The notes: generated by a model not told the origin, from the letters alone. A DNA stretch of 64,000 nt from Roseovarius sp. MMSF_3350 (GCF_030733425.1 NZ_JASHIZ010000009.1:1-64000); one strand, 5' to 3'; positions 23,442 through 32,405 are shown, numbered from the stretch's first letter. Numbers and translations are program-made.

Positions 23442-24134
23442 ATGATGTCTTTCAAATCCACCCTTGCCATGCTGTCGCTGGCCATTACAGCCGCCGTCGC
23501 CGCGCCGGCCGTGCCGGCAAAGGCCGAGACCATCACCTGCCCGCACAGCCAGATCCGGCGCGAAGTGACCACGGCCTTGCCCGGGGGCTGGTGGAACACG
23601 CCGATCGTCAACTCGCTGACCGAGGCGCGGGTCGCCAATATCGGCGGACGTGCCGCGTTGCAGTGCATCTATGGCCCGGCGGGATCAATCCAGCGTTATG
23701 CGCCGGACGGCGCGACCTGCCGGGTGAGCGGGCGGCAATTCGAGTGCAACAGTGGCTCGGCCTCGGGCGCTGGCGCGCGGACCTTCTCGACCGGGCCGCT
23801 GGATATCCCACAGACCTGGACCGCGGACCTTGACCGGGGGGCGGTGGGCCGCGGCAGTGGCGTGGACATCTGGTTCCAGGCCGAGACGGCGGAACTGCTG
23901 TACCTAGCGCCGCGCAACGGCGCGAAGCTGGGCGTGGGCGACCGGCGCAACCGGGGTTTCGATGGCTGCCGGGGTGCGCGGTTCAGCGCGAACCGGGTGT
24001 CGTTGCGGGATATTCCGGTGGGGTCCTACATCTGCGCCAAGACCAATGAAGGACGCATCAGCCAGTTTCGCGTGAACGCGGTGTCGGGCGGATCGCCCAA
24101 GACGCTGAAGCTGGGCTACACGACCTGGCGGTAA
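23442..24134 (+). CDS. Exported protein of unknown function
   Basis: 230 residues from the ATG at 23442, preceded by GAAAGGA. The signal peptide MMSFKSTLAMLSLAITAAVA ends near PAKA-E. The mature part is beta-rich with an even number of cysteines ('CPHSQIRREVTTALPGGWWN', 'CIYGPAG', 'CRVSGRQFECNSGSA', 'FDGCRG', 'SYICAKTNEG'), suggesting periplasmic disulfides. 'GAVGRGSGVDIWFQAETAEL' resembles a sugar- or lectin-like strand region but gives no firm family. Confidence 0.7.
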   Translation: MMSFKSTLAMLSLAITAAVAAPAVPAKAETITCPHSQIRREVTTALPGGWWNTPIVNSLTEARVANIGGRAALQCIYGPAGSIQRYAPDGATCRVSGRQFECNSGSASGAGARTFSTGPLDIPQTWTADLDRGAVGRGSGVDIWFQAETAELLYLAPRNGAKLGVGDRRNRGFDGCRGARFSANRVSLRDIPVGSYICAKTNEGRISQFRVNAVSGGSPKTLKLGYTTWR

Positions 24135-24297
24135 GTCTGCCTGTCCGAGAGAGCCTGCATCCGGCGGTTTGCCGGGTGCTTGCGTGCGTGAACGTGGGCT
24201 TCCGGCAAGATCGGGCCCATCACGCGAATGTCTGTTCCCACGCGACGCGGTCGGCTTACGTTATGGGGTCACGGACCCCTTGCAGGAGATATTCGAG

Positions 24298-24750
24298 ATG
24301 AAACGATTTCTGACACTTGCCGCGTTGAGCTTTCTTGCCAGCCCCGCAGTGGCCGATGACGACCTGACGAAGGTGGAGGCCAGCAGCGATGTTGCGAGCA
24401 CGATGGACGCGCTGGAAGCGGCGGTAAAAGAGGCGGGCGCCACGGTCTTTGCCCGTGTGGACCATGCCGGCGGTGCCGATGGCGTGGGCATGGAGCTGGC
24501 CCCGTCACAGGTTCTGATCTTCGGCAATCCGAAGCTGGGCACGCCCGCGATGCAGGACGATCCGCTGGCCGGCCTGTACCTGCCGATGAAGGTCCTCGTG
24601 TACGAGGATGCGGATGGGCAGGTCTGGCTGGCTTACGAGAATCCCGAGGAGATGTTCGATGAACTCGACGGGATCGACGACGACGCGGAGTATATCCAGA
24701 AGATGACTGGTGCGCTCGGCAAGTTGACGGGCAAGGCGGCGGGCGGCTGA
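24298..24750 (+). CDS. DUF302 exported protein
   Basis: 150 residues from the ATG at 24298, after GCAGGAG. Signal peptide MKRFLTLAALSFLASPAVAD, then one DUF302 domain: 'VASTMDALEAAVKEAGATVF', 'VDHAGGADGVGMELAPSQVL', 'IFGNPKLGTPAMQDDPLAGL' and 'VYEDADGQVWLAYENPEEM'. DUF302 proteins are small dimeric periplasmic or cytosolic proteins with no settled function. Confidence 0.88.
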   Translation: MKRFLTLAALSFLASPAVADDDLTKVEASSDVASTMDALEAAVKEAGATVFARVDHAGGADGVGMELAPSQVLIFGNPKLGTPAMQDDPLAGLYLPMKVLVYEDADGQVWLAYENPEEMFDELDGIDDDAEYIQKMTGALGKLTGKAAGG

Positions 24751-24757
24751 CTCGAAC

Positions 24758-24779
24758 GCCCCGCCCTTGCGTGCGGGGC
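24758..24779. terminator. Hairpin between convergent genes
   Basis: GCCCCGC (24758-24764) pairs with GCGGGGC (24773-24779) between the convergent DUF302 and hisA genes. There is no T-run, so it is a weak, possibly bidirectional, terminator. Confidence 0.4.
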
Positions 24780-24784
24780 TCGCG

Positions 24785-25507
24785 TCAGGCGGAGAGAGCG
24801 CGCAGCGCTTCTTTCAGGTCGAGCGCCCCATCATAGAGCGCGCGGCCGGAGATGGCGCCGTTGAGGGTCGCGCCGCAGTTTTTAAGCGCGACGAGGTCGT
24901 CTAGGGAGGACACCCCGCCCGAGGCGATGACCGGGATCGAGACGGCGTTGGCGAGCGCCGCCGTGGCCTCGATATTCGGGCCCTGCATGGCGCCGTCGCG
25001 GTTTATGTCGGTGTAGATTATCGCGGCGACGCCCGCGTCCTCGAAGCTGCGGGCGAGGTCGGTGACCATCACATCGGTTTCTTCGGCCCAGCCCTTGGTC
25101 GCCACGCGGCCGTTGCGGGCGTCGATGCCGACCGCCACCTGGCCGGGAAAGGCCTGTGCGGCTTCGCGCACGAGCGAGGGGTTTTCGACCGCCACGGTGC
25201 CGAGGATGACCCGGGCGAGACCCTTGCTGAGCCAGCGTTCTATCGTCGCCATGTCGCGGATACCGCCGCCAAGCTGGGCGGGGACCTGTGTGCGTTCCAG
25301 TATTGCCTCGACCGGGGCGGCGTTGACCGGCTCGCCCGCGAAGGCGCCGTTGAGGTCGACGAGGTGGAGCCATTCGCAGCCGGCATTCACGAACTCCATC
25401 GCCTGTGCGGCGGGGTCGTCGTTGAACACGGTGGCTTTCTCCATTTCGCCCTTGAAGAGGCGTACGGCCTGGCCGTCCTTTAGGTCGATGGCGGGGTAGA
25501 GGATCAT
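24785..25507 (-). CDS. hisA: ProFAR isomerase
   Basis: 240-residue TIM barrel catalysing the Amadori rearrangement of ProFAR to PRFAR. Marks: '[20 protein letters not shown]' with catalytic Asp8, '[20 protein letters not shown]', '[15 protein letters not shown]' with the second Asp, and '[20 protein letters not shown]'. It stands alone here; two small exported DUF2147 genes on the other strand separate it from hisH. Confidence 0.95.
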   Translation of the reverse strand: MILYPAIDLKDGQAVRLFKGEMEKATVFNDDPAAQAMEFVNAGCEWLHLVDLNGAFAGEPVNAAPVEAILERTQVPAQLGGGIRDMATIERWLSKGLARVILGTVAVENPSLVREAAQAFPGQVAVGIDARNGRVATKGWAEETDVMVTDLARSFEDAGVAAIIYTDINRDGAMQGPNIEATAALANAVSIPVIASGGVSSLDDLVALKNCGATLNGAISGRALYDGALDLKEALRALSA

Positions 25508-25645
25508 GGGTGGTTATCCGGGCAAAGGGCTTTGGCGCGATGTGCCATGACGGGACGGCGTTTGCAACGCGACGTGGCGTCAGGCTTGATCGGGGCCGGG
25601 CCGTGGCCGCATGCTGCGTGGCATCATTTGCGGGAGGAGATACGC

Positions 25646-26038
25646 ATGAGAACGATGACACTGGCCTTCGTGGCCACCTTGATGAGTGCCGGCGCCGCGT
25701 TTGCCGCCGATCCGCTGGAAGGTTATTGGCGCACCGCCAAGGACGACAACGGTCATTCCGGGCTGGTCCACGTCCAGCCCTGTGGCGCGCAGCTTTGCGG
25801 TACGCTGGTCAAGGCCTATGACGCGAATGGCAACGAAATCCAGAGTGAGAATGTGGGCCGCAACATCATTTCGGCGACCGTGCCCAAGGGTAACGGCAGC
25901 TATACCGGCAAGGTCTACAGCCCGGACCGGGGCAAGACCTACAATTCCAGGCTTCAGATGAATGGGAATGCGCTGAAGGTGTCGGGCTGCGTTCTGGGCA
26001 TCTGCCGGGATGGCGGGACATGGACGAAGGTGAAATAA
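25646..26038 (+). CDS. DUF2147 exported protein (copy 1)
   Basis: 130 residues from the ATG at 25646 with GGGAGGAG just upstream. The signal peptide MRTMTLAFVATLMSAGAAFA is followed by one DUF2147 domain: 'LEGYWRTAKDDNGHSGLVHV', the conserved 'CGAQLCGTLVKAYD', 'GNGSYTGKVYSPDRGKTY' and the C-terminal 'VSGCVLGICRDGGTWTKV'. Two cysteine pairs are probably disulfides. It is a paralogue of the next gene. Confidence 0.9.
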   Translation: MRTMTLAFVATLMSAGAAFAADPLEGYWRTAKDDNGHSGLVHVQPCGAQLCGTLVKAYDANGNEIQSENVGRNIISATVPKGNGSYTGKVYSPDRGKTYNSRLQMNGNALKVSGCVLGICRDGGTWTKVK

Positions 26039-26137
26039 GCCCTTTCCTGCGCATACGAAACCGTGATTGAACGATTTGGCCGGGCTGGACGTCTTACCTG
26101 TAGAATATCGATTTCAGGCAAGAAGGAGGCCCGGCCA

Positions 26138-26521
26138 ATGCGTTTGGCGACATCCTGTGCACTTTTTCTGGCAATGACTGGGGCGGCGATGGCCGACCCG
26201 GCAATGGGAACCTGGCAAACCGAGCCCGACAAGAAAGGCATTTCCGCGTATGTGAAGGTATACGATTGCGGCGATGCGGTGTGCGGCGAGATCACCCGCA
26301 CCTTCAACTCGCAAGGGCAGGAGATCAAGGCCGCGAGCCTGGGTCACACGGTGATCCGCAACGCTACGCCCACTGGCAACGGCAAGTATGAAGGCCGCGC
26401 CTGGATCCCGGCACATCAGCGGGAATACCCGGCAGGCATGACCCTTCAGGGCGATCGGATGACCGTGCGGGGCTGCATGGGGCCGGTTTGCATGTCGCAG
26501 AAATGGACCCGCATCCGATAG
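26138..26521 (+). CDS. DUF2147 exported protein (copy 2)
   Basis: 127 residues from the ATG at 26138, after AAGGAGG. Signal peptide MRLATSCALFLAMTGAAMAD and a DUF2147 domain with the same landmarks: 'MGTWQTEPDKKGISAYVKVY', 'CGDAVCGEITRTF', 'GNGKYEGRAWIPAHQREYPA' and 'VRGCMGPVCMSQKWTRIR'. It is a tandem divergent copy of the 25646 gene, 100 bases apart. It ends three bases before the convergent hisH stop. Confidence 0.9.
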   Translation: MRLATSCALFLAMTGAAMADPAMGTWQTEPDKKGISAYVKVYDCGDAVCGEITRTFNSQGQEIKAASLGHTVIRNATPTGNGKYEGRAWIPAHQREYPAGMTLQGDRMTVRGCMGPVCMSQKWTRIR

Positions 26522-26524
26522 GTC

Positions 26525-27163
26525 TCAGGGCGCCCAGGTCAGAAAATTCCGGATGATGCGCAGGCCGGTGGCCTGGCTTTTCTCGGGGTGGAACTGGGTG
26601 CCGACGAGATTGTCGCGGCCCACGACCGCGGTGACCTTTCCGCCATACTCGACATGAGCGATACGCTGCGCAAGGTCCGATACCTCGAAGTGGTAGGAAT
26701 GGACAAAGTAAGCGTGGTCGCCGGTGCCGATCCCATCAAGAACGGGGTGGGCCGTGTCGATCACCAAGTCGTTCCAGCCCATGTGCGGCACCTTCATCGA
26801 CGGATCGGCAGGTGCAATCGGCGCGACCGTGCCCGCGATCCAGTCGAACCCGTCGGTTTCGGAATATTCCAGTCCGCGCGTCGCCAGCATCTGCATCCCG
26901 ATACAAATGCCCATGAACGGGCGGCCGCCGGTCAGCACGGCCTCCTCGATCGCCTCGAACAGACCGCGATGGTCGTAAAGTGCGTTCCGGCAGGCCGGGA
27001 AGGCGCCATCGCCGGGAAGGACGATGCGGCTGGCACGGCGTACCGTGTCGGGGTCGGCAGTGACCACGACCGCGTCCGCGCCCACCTCGGCCGCCATGCG
27101 CTGGAACGCCTTTTCGGCCGAGTGCAGGTTGCCGGACTCGTAATCGACGATAACGGTTGTCAT
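26525..27163 (-). CDS. hisH: Imidazole glycerol phosphate synthase, glutamine amidotransferase subunit
   Basis: 212 residues from the ATG at 27163. Class I amidotransferase fold: 'VIVDYESGNLHSAEKAFQRM', oxyanion strand 'RIVLPGDGAFPACRNAL', nucleophile Cys in 'FMGICIGMQMLATRG', and the His-x-Glu pair in 'GTQFHPEKSQATGL'. It supplies ammonia to HisF. It follows hisB by four bases. Confidence 0.95.
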   Translation of the reverse strand: MTTVIVDYESGNLHSAEKAFQRMAAEVGADAVVVTADPDTVRRASRIVLPGDGAFPACRNALYDHRGLFEAIEEAVLTGGRPFMGICIGMQMLATRGLEYSETDGFDWIAGTVAPIAPADPSMKVPHMGWNDLVIDTAHPVLDGIGTGDHAYFVHSYHFEVSDLAQRIAHVEYGGKVTAVVGRDNLVGTQFHPEKSQATGLRIIRNFLTWAP

Positions 27164-27167
27164 GAGA

Positions 27168-27755
27168 TCAGAGCGTGCCCTTGGTCGAGGGGATGGCATC
27201 GGCCTTGCGCGGGTCGATTTCCAGCGCGTCGCGCAGGGCGCGTGCGACGGACTTGAACGCGGCCTCGGCGATATGGTGACTGTTGATGCCGTGCAGCGCG
27301 TCCACGTGCAGCGTGAGCCCGCCATGGGTGCTGAACGCCTGAAAGAACTCGCGGACCAGCTCGGTATCGAATGTCTTGATCTGGGCGGTGGGCATGGCGA
27401 CGTTCCACACGAGGTAGGGCCGGCCGGAAATGTCCAGCGCGGCGCGCACCAGCGCGTCGTCCATAGGCAGCAGGCAGGCACCGTAGCGGCGGATGCCCTT
27501 CTTGTCGCCCACGGCCTGTGCCAGCGCCTGTCCAAGCGCGATGCCCACATCCTCGACCGTGTGGTGGTCGTCGATATGCAGGTCGCCCTTGCAGCGGATT
27601 TCCACGTCGATCAGCGCGTGGCGGGCCAGTTGGTCCAGCATGTGGTCGAAGAAGCCTACGCCGGTCTGATTGTCATAAGTGCCGGTGCCGTCGAGGTCGA
27701 TCTTGACGGAAATGTCGGTTTCCGCGGTCTTGCGGGTGATGCTGGCGCTGCGCAT
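27168..27755 (-). CDS. hisB: Imidazoleglycerol-phosphate dehydratase
   Basis: 195 residues, the stand-alone IGPD type (no phosphatase domain). The two metal-binding motifs '[17 protein letters not shown]' and '[17 protein letters not shown]' are intact, as is '[20 protein letters not shown]'. First gene of a hisB-hisH pair on the minus strand, just upstream of tRNA-Gly. Confidence 0.96.
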   Translation of the reverse strand: MRSASITRKTAETDISVKIDLDGTGTYDNQTGVGFFDHMLDQLARHALIDVEIRCKGDLHIDDHHTVEDVGIALGQALAQAVGDKKGIRRYGACLLPMDDALVRAALDISGRPYLVWNVAMPTAQIKTFDTELVREFFQAFSTHGGLTLHVDALHGINSHHIAEAAFKSVARALRDALEIDPRKADAIPSTKGTL

Positions 27756-27901
27756 GGGTGCGTCCCTGAGTGTTTTGCCGCGCCGTTATAGGCGGGGTTG
27801 GCCAGCGCGCCAAGGGGGCGAAAGAGGGTGGGGGGAACGTGGTGCCAATCGGCACTTGGACCGGTGTTCTACCGGTCCAGTCGATCAACTTGGAGAGAAA
27901 T

Positions 27902-27976
27902 TGGAGCGGGCGATGAGATTCGAACTCACGACCCTTACCTTGGCAAGGTAATGCTCTACCCCTGAGCTACGCCCGC
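27902..27976 (-). tRNA. tRNA-Gly (GCC)
   Basis: 75 nt including an encoded CCA. Acceptor stem GCGGGCG/CGCCCGC, D arm GTAGCTCAGGGGTAGAGC, anticodon loop CTTGCCAAG giving GCC, and T arm GTGAGTTCGAATCTCAT. Confidence 0.94.
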
Positions 27977-28064
27977 GTCCTTGGGTGAGGCGGAGATATA
28001 AAGTCTGGCGCGGCCCTGCAAGAGAAAATCGCAGCTTTCCAAGATTTTTTTCCGTGCCCGCCGA

Positions 28065-28199
28065 TCAAGCGCTGTAGCGCAGGATCAACTCGACATAGAC
28101 CAGTGTCGAGGCCAGCAGCAGAAAGGCGAGGAACAGGGCGCGTCGCAGCTTGGTGGGCGGCGTGGGAATATCCTGATCCTGGTCGTGCAGTCCGGTCAC
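28065..28199 (-). CDS. Small single-pass membrane protein (44 aa)
   Basis: A 44-residue frame starting with GTG at 28199, seven bases after GAAGGAG. The upstream ATG is followed at once by a stop, so GTG must be used. The sequence is an acidic N terminus, 'PTKLRRA', one transmembrane helix 'LFLAFLLLASTLVYVELIL' and a short end RYSA. Too short for family assignment, but a good ribosome site and hydrophobic pattern support it. Confidence 0.6.
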   Translation of the reverse strand: MTGLHDQDQDIPTPPTKLRRALFLAFLLLASTLVYVELILRYSA

Positions 28200-28315
28200 G
28201 TCACATCTCCTTCAAGAGAGGGCGCCAAAGGCAGCAAGGTGCAACCGAAAGTAGTGTGTTCGGAACGATGCGGCAAGAAAAACCGCCTGTAGCACGCCTT
28301 TGGGCGGAAAATTGC

Positions 28316-28342
28316 CCCGGGCGAGCGCAAGGCCCGCCCGGG
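28316..28342 (-). terminator. Terminator-like hairpin after the GMC oxidoreductase gene
   Basis: CCCGGGCG (28316-28323) pairs with CGCCCGGG (28335-28342) about 25 bases past the stop. Read on the minus strand it is followed by GCAATTTT. Confidence 0.55.
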
Positions 28343-28366
28343 AACCCCGACCCGGGGAGATGCGGG

Positions 28367-29935
28367 TCAGATATTGCCGGCTGACAACTCGCCGGCAATG
28401 TGATCGGCCTGACGGATGGCCAGGGCGACGATGGTCAGGGTCGGGTTTTCCGCCGCCCCCGTGGTAAACTGCGAGCCGTCGGAGATGAACAGGTTCGCGA
28501 TGTCGTGTGTCTGGCCCCACTTGTTGCAGACGCCGTCCTCGGGGTTCTCCGACATCCGGTTGGTGCCGAGGTTGTGGGTGCTGGGGTAAGGGGGCGTCGG
28601 GAAAGTGCGCGTGGCGCCCACCGCGTCATATACCGCGGCACCGCGTTCATAGGCGTGGTTGCGCATTGCGATGTCGTTTGGGTGATCGTCGAAATGCACG
28701 TTCGCCACGGGCAGGCCGAACTGGTCCTTCACCTCTTCGTTCAGCGTGACGCGGTTGGTGGACTGGGGCATGTCCTCGCCCACGATCCACATGCCGGCCA
28801 TGTTCTCGTACTCGTCGAGCGCAGTGGTGAATTCACGCCCCCACGCGCCGGGGTCGAGGAAGGCGGCCATGAAGGGCAGGCCGAGCGCCAGGGTTTCCAA
28901 CTCGTACCCGCCGACGAAGCCGCGGCTTGGATCATGCTTGGCCTCGTCCTGGATTATGCCCGCCATGGTCGTGCCGCGCCACATCTTCACCGGTTTGTCG
29001 AACACGGCATAGACCGAGCCCGTCATGTGCCGCATGTAGTTGCGGCCCACCTGATCGGAGCTGTTGGCAAGACCGTTCGGAAACATGTTGGAGGCCGAGT
29101 TCAGCAGCATTCGCGGCGACTCGAACGAGTTGCCCGCGACGCAGACGACCCGTGCCTTCTGCATCTGCAGATCGCCGTTTTCGTCGAAATACTCGACTCC
29201 GGTGACCTTGCCTGCCTCGTTGTGCAGGATGCGTGCAACGTGGGCCTTTTCACGCACTTCGAGGTTGCCGGTTGCCTCGCCCTGGGGAATGTCGGTATAG
29301 GCTGCGGACCACTTGGCGCCCCATTTGCACCCCTGGAAGCAGAAGCCGGTCTGCTGGCACTTCGACCTGTCGCCGTCTTCGCTATTGATCGCCATGCGGC
29401 CGGTGTGGACCTCGGTATAGCCCAGCTTTTTCGCGCCGGCCTCGAACACCTTGTAGTTGTTGTTGCCGGGCAGGCCGGGGTTGCCGTTGGTGCGCGTGAC
29501 GTTCAGCTTCTTCTCGGCCTTGTCGTAATAGGCGTCCATCTCGCGCGGGTCGATGGGCCAGTCGAGCAGCGATGCGCCCTCGACCTCGCCGTAGTTCGTG
29601 AGCGCCTTCCATTCGTGATCCTGAAAGCGCAGCGAGGCGCCGGCCCAGTGGGTGGTGGTGCCGCCCACGGCCTTGACTATCCACGCGGGCAGCCCCGAGA
29701 AATCCTTGGCCACGCGCCAGTCGCCGGAGGTCGTGCGCGGGTCGAGCCAGGCCAGTTGGCCGAAGCTTTCCCACTCGTCGTTGACATAGTCCTCTGGCAG
29801 ATAACGGCCGCCTGCTTCGAGAGCCACGACACTGACGCCTTTCTGCGCGAGTTCGTTGGCCAGGACCCCGCCGCCCGCGCCGGTGCCGATGACGACGACG
29901 ACGCTGTCGTCGGTAAGTTCAAATGGTGCAGTCAT
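28367..29935 (-). CDS. GMC-family FAD oxidoreductase (gluconate 2-dehydrogenase-like large subunit)
   Basis: 522 residues. N-terminal ADP-binding loop 'VVVVIGTGAGGGVLANELAQ' and 'VSVVALEAGGRYLPEDY'. GMC features include 'GGTTTHWAGASLRFQDHEWK', 'RSKCQQTGFCFQGCKWGAKW' (a Cys-rich patch as in gluconate/2-keto-gluconate dehydrogenases) and the C-terminal 'YPSTHNLGTNRMSENPEDGV' with catalytic-type His. No signal peptide of its own; it probably travels with the Tat-exported partner encoded 15 bases upstream. Substrate unknown (sugar or alcohol). Confidence 0.88.
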   Translation of the reverse strand: MTAPFELTDDSVVVVIGTGAGGGVLANELAQKGVSVVALEAGGRYLPEDYVNDEWESFGQLAWLDPRTTSGDWRVAKDFSGLPAWIVKAVGGTTTHWAGASLRFQDHEWKALTNYGEVEGASLLDWPIDPREMDAYYDKAEKKLNVTRTNGNPGLPGNNNYKVFEAGAKKLGYTEVHTGRMAINSEDGDRSKCQQTGFCFQGCKWGAKWSAAYTDIPQGEATGNLEVREKAHVARILHNEAGKVTGVEYFDENGDLQMQKARVVCVAGNSFESPRMLLNSASNMFPNGLANSSDQVGRNYMRHMTGSVYAVFDKPVKMWRGTTMAGIIQDEAKHDPSRGFVGGYELETLALGLPFMAAFLDPGAWGREFTTALDEYENMAGMWIVGEDMPQSTNRVTLNEEVKDQFGLPVANVHFDDHPNDIAMRNHAYERGAAVYDAVGATRTFPTPPYPSTHNLGTNRMSENPEDGVCNKWGQTHDIANLFISDGSQFTTGAAENPTLTIVALAIRQADHIAGELSAGNI

Positions 29936-29950
29936 TGATTGAATCCTCCC

Positions 29951-30481
29951 TCAGCCGATCCAGGCGATGTCGTCGAAGCCGCGGTTGATGTAACCGCCCT
30001 TGGAGAAGCTTTCGCCCTCGTAGCCGAAGACCGGCCAGACCGCTTTCTGGTTATAAAGCCCGGTCACCAGACCGCCCCGGATGCGCTGGAAGAACGGGTC
30101 GTCCTCCATCGAGCGCAGCACGTCCACGCGGTCGCGTTCCCAACCGATATCGGCGTATTCGAGCCCGTGCATATTGCGTGCGGCATCGTTCACCGCGTCG
30201 ATTCCGGCGGTGACGGCGTCGACTTCCTCAGGCTTGTCGTAGCCCTTGACGGCGGCCACGTAGAATTCGTCGGCAATGCGGTCGTGCGGGTAGATATCGC
30301 GCGCCATCTGGACGAGCGTGGCGAATGTTTCGGGCTTCAGCGCGTCCATTTCGGTGGCCCAGGCGCCGCCCGCGCCCGCCACGTAGCCGGAGCCGAGCAC
30401 GAAGGCGCCGAAGGCGGTCGTGCCCTTCAGCAGGTCGCGCCGGGTCAGCCGGCGGAGTTGACTTGTCTGGGTACTCAACAT
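29951..30481 (-). CDS. Tat-exported small subunit, gluconate 2-dehydrogenase subunit 3-like
   Basis: 176 residues from the ATG at 30481. A twin-arginine signal 'RRLTRRDLLKGTTAFGAFVL' precedes a helical domain with 'LKPETFATLVQMARDIYPHD', 'YADIGWERDRVDVLRSMEDD' and a C-terminal aromatic stretch 'VFGYEGESFSKGGYINRG'. This matches the small subunit 3 type that escorts GMC oxidoreductases through the Tat system. No cytochrome c subunit gene is adjacent. Confidence 0.82.
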   Translation of the reverse strand: MLSTQTSQLRRLTRRDLLKGTTAFGAFVLGSGYVAGAGGAWATEMDALKPETFATLVQMARDIYPHDRIADEFYVAAVKGYDKPEEVDAVTAGIDAVNDAARNMHGLEYADIGWERDRVDVLRSMEDDPFFQRIRGGLVTGLYNQKAVWPVFGYEGESFSKGGYINRGFDDIAWIG

Positions 30482-30572
30482 CTTGTCCTCCCTAGATGCG
30501 GCGTGAGTTTTGGTGATTGGTGTTTGACCCGGCCCCGGGACACGCCATGCCCGAAGCCGGTTGTCGCGGGCG

Positions 30573-30968
30573 CTACTTGAAGCGCCCGGCGCGTTGCAGC
30601 ACCTCGATCTCGTAGCCGTCGGGGTCTGCGACGAAGAAGAACTTGCCGACAAGTTCGCCGTCGGGTGCGAATTCGACGATCTTGCGCGGTTCCAGCCCGG
30701 CTTGGGTAAAGCGGGCGTGCTCGGCTTCCAGGTCGTCAACGGACACGGCGAAATGGCCGTAGCCATCGCCCAGGTCGTAGGGCTCCTCCCGCCCCTTGTT
30801 GACCGTCAGTTCAAGCTCGAACTCGGATTCGGAATTGCTGAGATAGACCAGCGTGAATTTTTCGAAATCCAGGCGGTCCGCGATCTTGAGCCCGAAGGCT
30901 GTCTTGTAGAACTCAACCGACCGCGCCTCGTCGAGGACGCGGATCATGCTGTGAATGGCTTTTGCCAT
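30573..30968 (-). CDS. gloA: Lactoylglutathione lyase (glyoxalase I)
   Basis: 131 residues, two half-barrel VOC repeats. 'MIRVLDEARSVEFYKTAFGL' starts the first, with 'LELTVNKGREEPYDLGDGYG' and 'HFAVSVDDLEAEHARFTQAG', and it ends 'FFFVADPDGYEIEVLQRA'. Metal ligands His, Glu, His, Glu occur in the usual places. Detoxifies methylglyoxal with glutathione. The gene stands between the oxidoreductase pair and an RHH protein. Confidence 0.9.
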   Translation of the reverse strand: MAKAIHSMIRVLDEARSVEFYKTAFGLKIADRLDFEKFTLVYLSNSESEFELELTVNKGREEPYDLGDGYGHFAVSVDDLEAEHARFTQAGLEPRKIVEFAPDGELVGKFFFVADPDGYEIEVLQRAGRFK

Positions 30969-31056
30969 GGGCTTCTCCGACTTTGTGATTGGTCGAAGAA
31001 GCGTACCAAGCGCCCGGCGAGTAGGGGTAGTAAACCGTTACTACAGGCGCCTATGC

Positions 31057-31350
31057 TTATTCCGCGGCGATGCGGGATTCAGGCTGGGTCGCCTGATTGT
31101 CCTGCCAGACAAGGCAGGTGCAGCGCAAAAGCGAGGTGAAATTCTTGGGCTCGCCATGCAGTTCCAGCACCTCGCCATGCAGTTTCGACACGAAGGCCGG
31201 GGTGGAAATATCCTCGATCGCGGCGATATCGTCGAGAATGCGCCAGAAGGATTTTTCCAGGCGGATGCTGGTGCTTTGGCCATTCAGGCGCATCCGTCGG
31301 GTCTCGAGTTCGTATCGTTCCGGGTCCTGCCCGGCAAACATGCGGCACAT
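31057..31350 (-). CDS. Ribbon-helix-helix domain protein
   Basis: 97 residues. 'RRMRLNGQSTSIRLEKSFWR' followed by 'ILDDIAAIEDISTPAFVSKL' fits the RHH_4-type domain found in proteobacteria. The end 'EVLELHGEPKNFTSLLRCTC' is typical of these short proteins. It may bind DNA or regulate a neighbour. A start at 31350 is used; a second ATG at 31338 is possible. Confidence 0.75.
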   Translation of the reverse strand: MCRMFAGQDPERYELETRRMRLNGQSTSIRLEKSFWRILDDIAAIEDISTPAFVSKLHGEVLELHGEPKNFTSLLRCTCLVWQDNQATQPESRIAAE

Positions 31351-31478
31351 GTCACGTCCTCCCTAATGTCACGATGCCAATCCAAGAGTCCCATGATTGC
31401 CGATTACTCTGGGCACGGGAAGGGGCACTTTGGTCCTGCACGTAACGAAAGGCTTACCGGGACAAGGTGACCGGCGGG

Positions 31479-32297
31479 CTAGTGGTCGTAACATACCCCC
31501 GCTGCGGGCGGCAGGGTGAAATCCTCGGTATGCACGACGATACCCTCGGGTGTGAGCAGCAGAAGGCCATAGGCGCCGGGTTCGTCGATCGACAGGCTGG
31601 GATCCTGGAAGCCGAGTGCCATGGGCATCTGGTGGCAGGGGCTTTTGAAGATCGCGGTGGGGATGCGGTTGCCGGCGCGGGTGGCGAAACCGCCCTGGAT
31701 GGTGCGGTGGATATGACCGGCGACGATCTGGTGAACGGTGTCGTGACCTTCCAGCCGTGCGGCCAGCTGGCGGCGTGATTTCAGCCCGATCCAGTCCATC
31801 CCGCCGAAACCGGTCAGGATGGGCGGGTGGTGCATGAAAAGGATGACCCTGCGGCGTCCGGCCCCTGCGATGGCGGCCTCCATCCAGTCGAGCCGTGCGT
31901 CGCACAGAAGCCCGCTATGGGTGTCGTCGGCGTCTTCGTTGAGGGTGTCGAGCAAGATGAGGCGGGTGTCGTCGAGGTCGATCACGTCCTGCACGAAGCC
32001 GTCGGGCGTTTGCGGCGTGTCGGGAAAGACCGCGCGAAAGGGGCTGCGTCGGTCATGGTTGCCCAGCATCAGCGAGACGGGGATCTGCGCCGTGGCCAGT
32101 GCGGCGTGAAGTCGTTCGTATTCGGGCGCCGTGCCGTGATGCGTCAGGTCGCCGGTGATCACGATGCGGGCGGCGTCGGGGTGATTTTCCTGCGCGTGGG
32201 CAAGCCCTTGGGCGAACCGCGCGGCCGGGTCGAGGCCGATGATCGTCTCGCCCTCGGGGACGAAATGGATGTCGGTGAAGACGATGATTTTGTGCAT
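31479..32297 (-). CDS. Calcineurin-like metallophosphoesterase (cyclic-nucleotide phosphodiesterase type)
   Basis: 272 residues with the full metallophosphoesterase set: 'FTDIHF' (D-x-H), 'IVITGDLTHHGTAPEY' (GD), 'SLMLGNHDRRSPF' (GNHD), 'ILFMHHPPILTGFGG' (GHH-like) and 'QIVAGHIHRTIQGG' (GHIH). This arrangement and length fit CpdA/GpdQ-like class III phosphodiesterases. Substrate (cAMP or a phosphodiester) is not determined by sequence. Confidence 0.85.
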   Translation of the reverse strand: MHKIIVFTDIHFVPEGETIIGLDPAARFAQGLAHAQENHPDAARIVITGDLTHHGTAPEYERLHAALATAQIPVSLMLGNHDRRSPFRAVFPDTPQTPDGFVQDVIDLDDTRLILLDTLNEDADDTHSGLLCDARLDWMEAAIAGAGRRRVILFMHHPPILTGFGGMDWIGLKSRRQLAARLEGHDTVHQIVAGHIHRTIQGGFATRAGNRIPTAIFKSPCHQMPMALGFQDPSLSIDEPGAYGLLLLTPEGIVVHTEDFTLPPAAGVCYDH

Positions 32298-32405
32298 GCC
32301 ACCCCCGGGTTTGGACCGGTGCAGCTTTGTCGGATTCGCGGGGTTTTGAAAGGGTCAGTTGAACGAGACCGGGCAGGGCGCACAGGGTTGCGCGCCCGCA
32401 CCCTG

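Noticed and set aside
28400-29938. 512-codon plus-strand open frame opposite the GMC oxidoreductase
   Set aside because: Antisense shadow of a recognisable enzyme; Val/Gly/Arg-rich low-information translation.
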